Assembly: GCA_026993705.1 (NCBI GenBank)
Contig: JALWSJ010000238.1
Location: forward strand, 1-5,197
From: Flavobacteriales bacterium
GTDB lineage: Bacteria; Bacteroidota; Bacteroidia; Flavobacteriales_D; Parvicellaceae
Length of the DNA: 5,197 nt
Direction of reading: 5' to 3'
A program made the translations under genes and the position numbers. Below, piece by piece: positions 1 through 5,076 of the stretch (positions within the stretch are counted from its first letter, which is position 1; each line of letters begins with the position of its first letter). A model generated the notes under the pieces. The model did not search any database. It had not been told where the DNA came from and saw only the letters and a list, made by a program, of their open reading frames with translations.

Positions 1-297
1 GGTCAATGCAAAGACACGTTAACACGCACCTTGCAACTCAACCAAGAGCGGTATTTGTATATTCCGAGTGTAAACAACGGCAGTTTAAACATCTACTCAC
101 ACGGCTATACAAGTGTAGTGCTACAACTCTATAACGCACTCGGTCAGGAAGTTTTTCAGCAAACACATGCTTTAAACGCACAACAAACCGAAATCGTACC
201 ACCACGTAAACTCGCCAAAGGCATCTATTTCTACAACGCCACAGCCACCACAAATAATGGAGATGTTTATTATTTAAGCGGTAAGATTGTGTTTTAG
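1..297 (+). CDS. Secreted or surface protein, C-terminal part with T9SS-type sorting domain (5' partial)
   Basis: The frame is open from the first base and ends in TAG, so the 98 visible codons are the tail of a larger gene that begins left of the window. A TTG at base 31 is in frame but is probably not the true start, since the frame runs on upstream. The visible part has the layout of a type A C-terminal sorting domain of the type IX secretion system. A beta-rich stretch contains YNALGQEVFQQ (compare the usual 'v.vyd.lGq.v' core), followed by LAKGIYFYNA and a final GKIVF, matching the common 'L..GiYf.....gkkiv' ending. In this family the domain directs export across the outer membrane and is normally cleaved off or anchored at the surface. 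The usual PNP motif before the first strand is not seen; IPSVNNGSLNIYS stands there instead. Base composition looks somewhat more GC-rich than the neighbouring genes. The function of the missing N-terminal part cannot be told. The gene converges on the minus-strand operon, and no clear terminator hairpin is seen in the 22 bp between them. Confidence 0.75.
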   Translation, partial: GQCKDTLTRTLQLNQERYLYIPSVNNGSLNIYSHGYTSVVLQLYNALGQEVFQQTHALNAQQTEIVPPRKLAKGIYFYNATATTNNGDVYYLSGKIVF

Positions 298-319
298 AAA
301 TGGAATACTTTTAAAGAAA

Positions 320-1096
320 TTAAAACTCTATTTTCAATCCGTCGTAAGCTATACTAACGTTTTCGGGTAACCTTTCTGAAGTTTCTTTATGTGTTCCCAT
401 TAGATGGCTAAGATGTGTTAAATATGCTTTCTTAGGAGAAAGTTTCTCAATTAAATCTAGTGCTTCTTGCAAGGTAAAATGAGAAATATGTTTTTCTTTT
501 CTTAAAGCATTTAAGACCAAAACATCTACCCCTTTTAACTTTTCTTGTTCTTCTTCGCTGATAAAATTTGCATCGGTAATGTATGCAAAATTCTCTATTC
601 GATACCCCATGACAGGCAATTTGTAGTGCATTACCTCAATAGGTGTTATTTTGTGATTCAGCACTTCAAAATCATTGTCTTTATGAATCAAAGTAACGTT
701 TATTTTAGGAATACCGGGGTACTCAAACTTAGGTTTAAACACGTAACTGAACTCCCTGCATAAAGCCTCGTAAACATGCTCTGTACAAAACACTTCCATC
801 GGCTTTTTGCTTTTAAAATTAAAAGCCCGTACATCGTCTAATCCCGCAATATGGTCTTTATGTTCATGGGTGAAAAGTATAGCCTCTAAATGTTGAACAT
901 CCTCTCTCAACATTTGCTGCCGGAAATCAGGACCTGCATCAATATTTATGTTTCCCTCGGTAGTTTCTATTAAAATGGAGCTACGCAATCTTTTGTCTTT
1001 GGTATCAAGAGATTTGCATACCTTACAATGACAAGCAATAACGGGCACACCTTGTGATGTCCCCGTTCCTAAAAATGTTATGGATTTTAGAGCCAT
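320..1096 (-). CDS. PhnP-like MBL-fold metal-dependent hydrolase
   Basis: This 258-residue protein is a metallo-beta-lactamase-fold hydrolase of the PhnP-like group, and its length is normal for that group. The metal-binding HxHxDH motif is at residues 77-82 (THEHKDH), and the remaining ligands are in the expected places: His157, Asp175 and His228. A second, structural zinc site typical of PhnP is also complete: Cys22, Cys24, Cys27 and His231, the last three residues after the His228 ligand as in PhnP. The N-terminus FLGTGTSQGVP is the classic first strand and loop. PhnP itself is a cyclic phosphodiesterase of phosphonate breakdown. No phn genes are present here, so the substrate is unknown, and a general phosphodiesterase role is only an inference. 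It is the last gene of the minus-strand operon, starting 3 bp after the 76-residue gene with an ATG. A cytoplasmic location is expected because no signal peptide is seen. Confidence 0.85.
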   Translation of the reverse strand: MALKSITFLGTGTSQGVPVIACHCKVCKSLDTKDKRLRSSILIETTEGNINIDAGPDFRQQMLREDVQHLEAILFTHEHKDHIAGLDDVRAFNFKSKKPMEVFCTEHVYEALCREFSYVFKPKFEYPGIPKINVTLIHKDNDFEVLNHKITPIEVMHYKLPVMGYRIENFAYITDANFISEEEQEKLKGVDVLVLNALRKEKHISHFTLQEALDLIEKLSPKKAYLTHLSHLMGTHKETSERLPENVSIAYDGLKIEF

Positions 1097-1099
1097 AAT

Positions 1100-1330
1100 C
1101 TATTGTTTTTGTTCTATTTTCTTATAATCTTTCTCCGAGATGATTTCCCAACGACCTCCTTCGTTGTTTAGCACATCTTGAATAAACAGTTTTTCAGGAA
1201 ATTGTTTCGCATTGAGTTCAAAAGATAAAATCTTATCTCCCAAACGCTTCAACTCTACTAATTTTTCTTCCGAAACAACTTTGAAATAAACATCTATCCC
1301 TTTGTATTTTCTATACTGCGGAAACGTCAT
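1100..1330 (-). CDS. Small conserved-looking hypothetical protein (76 aa)
   Basis: I do not recognise a named family. The product is a small, highly charged, soluble protein (YRKYKGIDVYFKVVSEEKL near the start, many Lys and Glu) without signal peptide, membrane segment or cysteines. The pattern 'YRKY...YFK..SE..' followed by a basic middle (AKQFPEK, FIQDVL) resembles small uncharacterised proteins I associate with Flavobacteriia, but this is memory and was not searched. That it is a real gene is supported by context. Its ATG overlaps the kdsA stop by one base (TAATG), which suggests translational coupling, and its stop lies 3 bp before the hydrolase gene, so it fills exactly the space between two genes on the same strand. 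It may be expressed at a fixed ratio to KdsA. No function can be assigned. Confidence 0.75.
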   Translation of the reverse strand: MTFPQYRKYKGIDVYFKVVSEEKLVELKRLGDKILSFELNAKQFPEKLFIQDVLNNEGGRWEIISEKDYKKIEQKQ

Positions 1331-2163
1331 TATTTTCTGTACTGTACTTCTATTTCGTGAAGCTCCAATAATGGTTTAAGAAAATTCTCCAATTGACTTA
1401 CATCCAATTGACTAGCTGCATCACAAAGAGCTTCATTAGGACAAGGATGTGTTTCTACAAACAAACCGTCAACTCCGGAAGCTACACCTGCACGAGCAAG
1501 GGTTTCTAAATATTGTCGAGCACCACCATTAGGGTCAGCACTTGGTATTCCGTATTTACGGATAGAATGTGTAACATCAAACACAACCGGATAACCCGTT
1601 TGTCTCATTTCATAAAAGCTACGAGGGTCAACGATTAAATCGTTATAGCCGAATACATATCCACGCTCTGTCAAGATGATTTGATCATTTCCTGTAGAAG
1701 CTACTTTTGCTGCGGGTTTATTCATGTTTTCTGGAGCAAGAAACTGAGGGTGTTTTATATTTATTACTTTTCCTGTTTTCCCTGCTTTAGTCAACAATGA
1801 TGTTTGCATCGCCAAATAAGCAGGGATTTGCAATATATCTACCACTTCCGCCACTTGGTCAACATGTCCCGGGAAATGAATATCGGTAATCAAAGAAAAA
1901 CCAAATTCTTTTTTTATTTTCTCCAATATTCTTAATCCTTCTTCGATACCGGGTCCTACGTAATAATCAACCGAACTTCGATTATCCTTCATAAAAGAAG
2001 ATTTATATACCGTAGGAATATTTAACCTTGTGGTAACTTCTTTTATTTGTTCGGCAGTACGCATCATTATACTTTCATCTTCGATAACACAAGGCCCTGT
2101 AATTAAAAACAGTTCATCCGCACCGAAAGTAATATCTCCCAGTTGTATTTTTTTTACACTCAT
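1330..2163 (-). CDS. kdsA: 3-deoxy-8-phosphooctulonate synthase (Kdo-8-P synthase), metal-dependent type
   Basis: KdsA condenses phosphoenolpyruvate with D-arabinose 5-phosphate to give Kdo-8-phosphate, the committed step to the Kdo sugar of the lipopolysaccharide inner core, in the cytoplasm. The 277-residue protein has the normal length and a complete (beta/alpha)8 synthase motif series: TGPCVIED (22-29), KSSFMKDNRSS (54-64, substrate binding), TDIHFPGH (93-100), LQIPAYLAMQTSLL (111-124), KHPQFLAPENM (137-147), FDVTHSIR (195-202) and FVETHPCPNEALCDAASQL (235-253). Cys25, His199, Glu237 and Asp248 match the four metal ligands of the metal-dependent class (Aquifex aeolicus Cys11, His185, Glu222, Asp233, with nearly identical spacing). 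The E. coli type has Asn in place of the Cys. The ATG overlaps the end of kdsB by 4 bases (ATGA), and the stop overlaps the next gene by one base, so translation is probably coupled on both sides. No kdsC or kdsD is in the window. Confidence 0.96.
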   Translation of the reverse strand: MSVKKIQLGDITFGADELFLITGPCVIEDESIMMRTAEQIKEVTTRLNIPTVYKSSFMKDNRSSVDYYVGPGIEEGLRILEKIKKEFGFSLITDIHFPGHVDQVAEVVDILQIPAYLAMQTSLLTKAGKTGKVINIKHPQFLAPENMNKPAAKVASTGNDQIILTERGYVFGYNDLIVDPRSFYEMRQTGYPVVFDVTHSIRKYGIPSADPNGGARQYLETLARAGVASGVDGLFVETHPCPNEALCDAASQLDVSQLENFLKPLLELHEIEVQYRK

Positions 2164-2921
2164 TTTTCTTCTATTTTACTTATAATTCTTCTCACTTTCT
2201 CTAAATCATCAATCGTATCTACCGGAATAGAGTCGTGTTGCGTAATTTCTATTTTTATTCCCCCTCCATTCTCTAACCATCGATTTTGCTCTAAAGACTC
2301 TACCAATTCCAATTTATTTTGTGGCATTTCGGCAAACTCTTTTAGGGCTTTTGTGGTAAAGCCATACATCCCTAAGTGTTTATAAAACGTATGGTGTTGT
2401 AACCATTTGGTTTTATGAACGCCTCGTACGTGAGGAATGACCGAACGACTGAAATAAAGAGCTTTTTTATTTTTATCAAACACGACAAAAACTTCGCTCT
2501 CGTTAAACAAATCAGCTTCGCTGAATACCGGCATAACAAGAGTTGCCAACTCAGTAGTTGGGTCGTTAAAACAGCCTACTAAACAACGAATTTGTTCGGG
2601 TTCTAACAAAGGTTCATCACCTTGAATATTGAGAACAGCATCAAAAGTTACTTCGCTTTCTTTTTGGATAATTTGATAGGCTTCCAAACAGCGATTTGTT
2701 CCCGTCGGGTGATTAGGATTTGTCATCACAACATTTCCCCCGAAAGCTTTTACCGCTCCCTCTATTCTACTGTCATCTGTTGCTACAACAACATATTTAA
2801 GCACCTTTTCCGCCTGTTCATACACGCGTTGAATCATGGTTTTCCCACAGATATCAACCAACGGTTTTCCTTCCAAACGGGTTGAGCCGTATCTTGCCGG
2901 AATTACTCCTAAAATGTTCAT
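2160..2921 (-). CDS. kdsB: CMP-Kdo synthetase (3-deoxy-manno-octulosonate cytidylyltransferase)
   Basis: KdsB activates Kdo with CTP to CMP-Kdo and releases pyrophosphate. CMP-Kdo is the donor for attaching Kdo to lipid A. The 253-residue length is close to the family norm of about 250. The N-terminal nucleotide-binding signature is VIPARYGSTRLEGKPL (6-21), with the conserved Arg and Lys that contact CTP. HPTGTNRCLEA (71-81) matches the family 'H.sGT.R..E' segment. IQGDEPLLEP (99-108) carries the magnesium-binding Asp102, and the late SIPVDTIDDLEKVR (231-244) carries Asp235, in the place of the second metal aspartate. The segment YFSRSVIP (156-163) is also typical. It is a cytoplasmic soluble enzyme. 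The ATG is 3 bp after the dehydrogenase stop and the TGA overlaps the kdsA start (ATGA). The two consecutive Kdo-pathway genes are therefore translationally linked, although the enzymes are not adjacent steps: KdsC acts between them and is encoded elsewhere. Confidence 0.96.
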   Translation of the reverse strand: MNILGVIPARYGSTRLEGKPLVDICGKTMIQRVYEQAEKVLKYVVVATDDSRIEGAVKAFGGNVVMTNPNHPTGTNRCLEAYQIIQKESEVTFDAVLNIQGDEPLLEPEQIRCLVGCFNDPTTELATLVMPVFSEADLFNESEVFVVFDKNKKALYFSRSVIPHVRGVHKTKWLQHHTFYKHLGMYGFTTKALKEFAEMPQNKLELVESLEQNRWLENGGGIKIEITQHDSIPVDTIDDLEKVRRIISKIEEK

Positions 2922-2924
2922 GGT

Positions 2925-3815
2925 TTATTTTTTAAAATTGTCGGCAACAATCAATTCTTTTGTTCCGTGTGTCCATGAGTAGAACCCTTCTCCGGATTTA
3001 ACGCCTAATTTTCTGGCAGTTACCATATTAACGAGTAGAGGTGCAGGAGCATATTTCGGCGAACCGTAACCGTCTTGTAATACTTTTAAAATAGACAAAC
3101 AAACATCTAATCCGATAAAATCAGCCAATTGAAGCGGTCCCATTGGGTGAGCCATTCCTAATTTCATTACGGTGTCAATTTCTTCAACTCCTGCAACTCC
3201 TTCGCTCAAGGTGATGATTGCCTCATTTATCATTGGCATAAGGATTTTATTGGCAACAAAACCCGGGTAATCGTTTACCTCAACAGGGACTTTTCCAAGG
3301 TCTTTAGAAACCTCCATTATCGTATTTAATACATCGTCAGAAGTCGAATAACCTTTAATAATTTCTACTAATTTCATGACCGGCACCGGATTCATAAAGT
3401 GCATTCCAATAACTTGTTCCGGTCTTGAGGTTGCAGAAGCTATTTTGGTTATTGAAATTGAAGAAGTATTGGTTGCAAGTATCGCTTCTTTTGGTGCGTA
3501 CTTATCCATATCTCCGAAAATGGATAATTTTATCTTTTCGTTTTCAGTAGCAGCTTCAACTACCAAGTCGGCGTTTTGAACTCCTTCTTTTAAGTCGGTA
3601 AAAGTAGTTATGTTTGCCAATGTTGCGTCTTTTACTTCTTCCGAAATTTTTTCTTTTTTCAAAAGGCGACCTAGGTTTTTAGTAATGGTAGCAATTGCTT
3701 TTTCTAAATTGCTTTGAGATAAATCGACTAAAGAAACGTTGTATCCGTTTTGTGCGAAAACGTGTGCTATTCCGTTTCCCATAGTTCCTGCTCCGATTAC
3801 GGTTATATTTTTCAT
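2925..3815 (-). CDS. hbd: NAD-dependent 3-hydroxybutyryl-CoA dehydrogenase (short 3-hydroxyacyl-CoA dehydrogenase)
   Basis: This 296-residue stand-alone dehydrogenase oxidises (S)-3-hydroxybutyryl-CoA to acetoacetyl-CoA with NAD, or works in reverse. The length is typical of Hbd (about 280-295), and there is no fused hydratase domain as in FadB. The Rossmann domain opens with ITVIGAGTMGNGIAH (GxGxxG at Gly8, Gly10, Gly13). An acidic Asp31 at the end of the second strand (SLVDLSQ) fits NAD rather than NADP. Catalytic residues are visible: Ser118 or Ser119 in NTSS, His139 in GMHFMNPVP, Glu151, and Asn189 in PGFVANK. The family signature VNDYPGFVANKILMPMINEA is split at 180-199. The C-terminal helical domain ends with the usual SGEGFYSW. 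The ATG has an A-rich leader (ATAAAAG) and no strong Shine-Dalgarno, normal in Bacteroidetes. It lies 37 bp after the methyltransferase and 3 bp before kdsB. Its role in fatty-acid or butyryl-CoA metabolism has no evident tie to Kdo synthesis. A 3-hydroxyadipyl-CoA substrate (PaaH-like) is possible. The gene symbol is by family resemblance. Confidence 0.92.
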   Translation of the reverse strand: MKNITVIGAGTMGNGIAHVFAQNGYNVSLVDLSQSNLEKAIATITKNLGRLLKKEKISEEVKDATLANITTFTDLKEGVQNADLVVEAATENEKIKLSIFGDMDKYAPKEAILATNTSSISITKIASATSRPEQVIGMHFMNPVPVMKLVEIIKGYSTSDDVLNTIMEVSKDLGKVPVEVNDYPGFVANKILMPMINEAIITLSEGVAGVEEIDTVMKLGMAHPMGPLQLADFIGLDVCLSILKVLQDGYGSPKYAPAPLLVNMVTARKLGVKSGEGFYSWTHGTKELIVADNFKK

Positions 3816-3852
3816 CTTTTATACGTTTTATTATTTGTTATTGAATATAGTT

Positions 3853-4416
3853 TTATACTTTACATTGATAGACAAATGCGGGTGGAAAGTTCACCGGTGT
3901 AAATTTGTGTTTTACATCGCTAAATTTAGATTGCAATAATTTTTTTGCATTTAAGGAATATTGAAACTGTATGTACTTACCGCTCTCATCAAGTGTTTTA
4001 ACACACATATCTAATACTTTTTGTGTAACTTCCTTGGGTATTACTGCGAGAGGTAAAGACGACACAATATAATCGACTTTATGAATACCTTCCATTTGTA
4101 AATATTCTTCTAATTTTTCGGCACTATCGTTAATTAGGATTAAACGATCGTCTTGTACTGTTGATTTGATATGTTCATAAAAATTACGACTCAACTCAAA
4201 GCAAAATAGTTTTGCATCGGGTTTCATTCGTTCGAGTATTCCTTTTGTGAACACTCCATTTCCAGGTCCTAATTCCACCAAAACATCCGCTTGATCGAAA
4301 TCGATTGGTTCTACCATTTTTTTCATCAAAAAACGTGAACTTGGTGATATTGCTCCCACAGTTCGACGTTCTTTTAAAAACTCAGTAAAAAAATTACTTT
4401 TCTTCTTCTTTGCCAA
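3853..4416 (-). CDS. Short SAM-dependent methyltransferase, PmtA-like (phospholipid N-methyltransferase family)
   Basis: This 187-residue class I methyltransferase has the SAM-binding motif I VELGPGNGVFTKGIL (47-61), an acidic motif II end (CFELS, 72-76), a motif IV-like SSLPLAVIP (119-127) and the C-terminal VNFPPAFVYQCKV. The combination of 'VGAISPSSRFL' before motif I, 'S.LPL...P' and a closing 'N.PPA.VY' is what I know from the short PmtA group (COG3963), annotated as phospholipid N-methyltransferase or rRNA adenine methyltransferase-like. Members methylate phosphatidylethanolamine at the membrane. The very basic start (AKKKK, then FLKERR) would suit contact with acidic lipids. No membrane helix or signal peptide is seen. 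The start used is TTG at 4416: no ATG or GTG occurs in frame between the upstream stop (4492-4494) and residue 31, and the preceding bases (AAGAGAT) give only a poorly spaced ribosome site. The N-terminus is therefore uncertain. The substrate is inferred from family resemblance, and an rRNA or other small-molecule target cannot be excluded. Confidence 0.78.
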   Translation of the reverse strand: MAKKKKSNFFTEFLKERRTVGAISPSSRFLMKKMVEPIDFDQADVLVELGPGNGVFTKGILERMKPDAKLFCFELSRNFYEHIKSTVQDDRLILINDSAEKLEEYLQMEGIHKVDYIVSSLPLAVIPKEVTQKVLDMCVKTLDESGKYIQFQYSLNAKKLLQSKFSDVKHKFTPVNFPPAFVYQCKV

Positions 4417-4482
4417 ATCTCTTATTTTTATTGAAAGTTGTTTTTCTGATTGATGAAAAGCTACTTTCTCATTATTCGGTTG

Positions 4483-4512
4483 TAAAGATACTTAAAATAT
4501 CCTTATTTTAAG
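4483..4512 (-). promoter_or_regulatory. Perfect 9-bp inverted repeat next to a weak -7-like element, upstream of the methyltransferase
   Basis: Arms CTTAAAATA (4491-4499) and TATTTTAAG (4504-4512) are perfect reverse complements with a 4-base spacer. Read on the minus strand, the repeat is followed directly by TATCTTTA (4490-4483), one base off the Bacteroidetes -7 consensus TAnnTTTG and about 66 bases before the TTG start. No TTG at the proper -33 distance is seen, so the promoter call is weak. The plus strand carries a perfect TAAGTTTG at 4509-4516 overlapping the right arm, but its only TTG is 26 bases upstream, which is too far. The symmetry and position suit an operator, or a small hairpin in a leader if transcription starts farther away. 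The arms are clearly seen; the function is inference. Confidence 0.35.
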
Positions 4513-4593
4513 TTTGCTTTGGTCTTGAGATGATTATATCTCCCTTGTACTTCTTCATCTTCTATTGCTAAAACATGGGGTAGCAAAGATTTT

Positions 4594-4626
4594 TTTGTCT
4601 GAAAAAGCTAAAATTTACTTTCTTTG
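4594..4626 (+). promoter_or_regulatory. Candidate Bacteroidetes-type promoter reading right into the repeat region
   Basis: TTTG (4594-4597, end of a T7 run) is followed after 21 bases by TTTCTTTG (4619-4626), one mismatch from TAnnTTTG. The spacing fits the -33/-7 arrangement of Bacteroidetes housekeeping promoters. No plus-strand gene follows in the window, so a transcript would cover the repeats or lead to a gene beyond the right edge. AT-rich sequence yields such matches by chance, hence the low confidence. Confidence 0.25.
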
Positions 4627-4657
4627 TACTTATACCATTTAAACATTGAAAAGAGCC

Positions 4658-4720
4658 TTATAAAGCGTTTTATTTCCTTTATTTTTATTCAAAAATTATT
4701 TCCATAGCTCGGCTATGCTT
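4658..4720. repeat. Diverged repeat, copy A (left half of the unit)
   Basis: This segment aligns over about 60 bases with 5077-5140 at roughly 80 percent identity by eye. The shared order is a TATAAA-CG-TTTTATTT block, then CCTT, then TTCAAAA-TTATTT, then the CATAGC hairpin. Two small stems are kept. The first is ATAAA/TTTAT (4660-4664 with 4669-4673). The second is CATAGC/GCTATG (4703-4708 with 4712-4717), with a 3-base loop here and a 4-base loop in the other copy. Retained stems with changed loops suggest that the folding matters or mattered. The family is not recognised with certainty; a REP-like or MITE-derived origin is possible. Confidence 0.6.
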
Positions 4721-4744
4721 AAAGCAATGAACTTTGTGGAGAAT

Positions 4745-4765
4745 TTGAAAAATTTATTTTTTCAA
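4745..4765. repeat. Small AT-rich hairpin
   Basis: TTGAAAAA (4745-4752) and TTTTTCAA (4758-4765) are perfect 8-bp complements with a 5-base loop. It is weak because it is nearly all A and T, and it is not followed by a clean T-run that would make it a convincing terminator. Confidence 0.4.
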
Positions 4766-4774
4766 GACTTAAGC

Positions 4775-4813
4775 GTAAAATTTTTGTTGTAACGAGTTAC
4801 TACAAAATTTTAC
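4775..4813. repeat. Long imperfect hairpin or inverted repeat
   Basis: The left arm 4775-4793 begins GTAAAATTTT and ends GTAAC. The right arm 4796-4813 begins GTTAC and ends AAAATTTTAC. The arms pair over 17 positions with a single bulged T on the left and one T-T mismatch, leaving a 4-base loop if the last pair opens. This is the longest stem in the window. No T-run follows on either strand, so it is not a standard intrinsic terminator. It may be the core of a small inserted element or a structured RNA. Confidence 0.6.
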
Positions 4814-4880
4814 AACGACAGTATTGAAAAAAGAAAGATTCAAAAATGCTTAAAGTTTGTTGTTTTGAGCATAAGCAAGG

Positions 4881-4928
4881 GAATTTTTTATCCTCTAAAG
4901 AAACTAAAACTCACTTTCTTATTGCTCA
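4881..4928. repeat. Diverged repeat, copy C (right half of the unit)
   Basis: The sequence GAATTTTTTATC-CTCTAAA-GAAACTAAA-ACTC-TTTCTT-GCTCA matches 5144-5197 of copy B at about 75 percent by eye. A stem AAGAAA/TTTCTT (4898-4903 with 4915-4920) corresponds to the longer AAGAAAAC/GTTTTCTT stem of copy B. Together with copy A to its left it may make one full unit split by extra sequence. Confidence 0.5.
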
Positions 4929-4938
4929 TTTCACATGC

Positions 4939-5060
4939 GTTAGGGACGATTAAGCGACTGTGTAAAAAACAGTTGAGTTTTGTTGCTAACGTAAAAAATA
5001 ACAGTTTTATAACTATTTGATATTCAGTGCAATATTTTTACGTTAGTTGGAATCCCTAAC
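4939..5060. repeat. Nested inverted repeat that could form a three-way junction
   Basis: Outer arms GTTAGGGA (4939-4946) and TCCCTAAC (5053-5060) are perfect complements. Inside them lie two further stems. The first, CGACTGT/ACAGTTG (4955-4961 with 4969-4975), has one G-T pair and a 7-base loop. The second, CTAACGTAAAAA/TTTTTACGTTAG (4986-4997 with 5035-5046), is a perfect 12-bp repeat extended by two more pairs past a bulged A. The hexamer CGTTAG or its complement recurs in the outer and inner stems. Such an ordered set is unlikely by chance. It may be a MITE-like element with short terminal inverted repeats or a structured RNA. GCGTTAGGGA resembles the start of abundant intergenic repeats I remember from flavobacterial genomes, but this is not verified. 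Confidence 0.55.
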
Positions 5061-5076
5061 ACGAAGAAAATTAACG

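Larger units (their letters stand above)
4715..4855. repeat. 10-bp direct repeats (ATGCTTAAAG) bounding a segment with hairpins
   Basis: ATGCTTAAAG occurs at 4715-4724 and again at 4846-4855. Between them lie 121 bases holding two hairpins, at 4745-4765 and 4775-4813. The first direct repeat begins inside the last stem of repeat copy A. The arrangement could be a target-site duplication around a small inserted element, but the ends of the inner segment show no obvious terminal inverted repeat, so chance in AT-rich DNA or slippage remains possible. Confidence 0.35.

Noticed and set aside
38..253. Open frame of 71 codons on the minus strand
   Set aside because: It lies fully inside the T9SS-type gene on the opposite strand. 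The product is odd (rich in Arg, Val, Cys and Trp), and no family resemblance is seen.
298..319. Bidirectional terminator between the convergent genes
   Set aside because: Only a short CTTTTAAAG palindrome is seen, without a GC-bearing stem or a proper T-run.
545..763. Plus-strand open frame of 72 codons
   Set aside because: It is antisense to the PhnP-like gene, which has all its metal ligands; no independent support.
2143..2921. Plus-strand open frames at 2143-2385 and 2622-2885
   Set aside because: They are antisense to kdsB, whose motifs are complete, and their products look like low-complexity shadows.
3816..3880. Separate promoter for the dehydrogenase gene
   Set aside because: A minus-strand TTTG followed 23 bases later by TATATTCA has two mismatches to the -7 element and the spacing is at the limit. 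Read-through from the methyltransferase is simpler.
3376..3939. Plus-strand open frames at 3376-3579 and 3739-3939
   Set aside because: They are antisense to the well-supported dehydrogenase and methyltransferase genes and carry no recognisable motifs.
4775..4813. Intrinsic transcription terminator
   Set aside because: The stem is long, but no T-run follows on either strand and no gene ends nearby.
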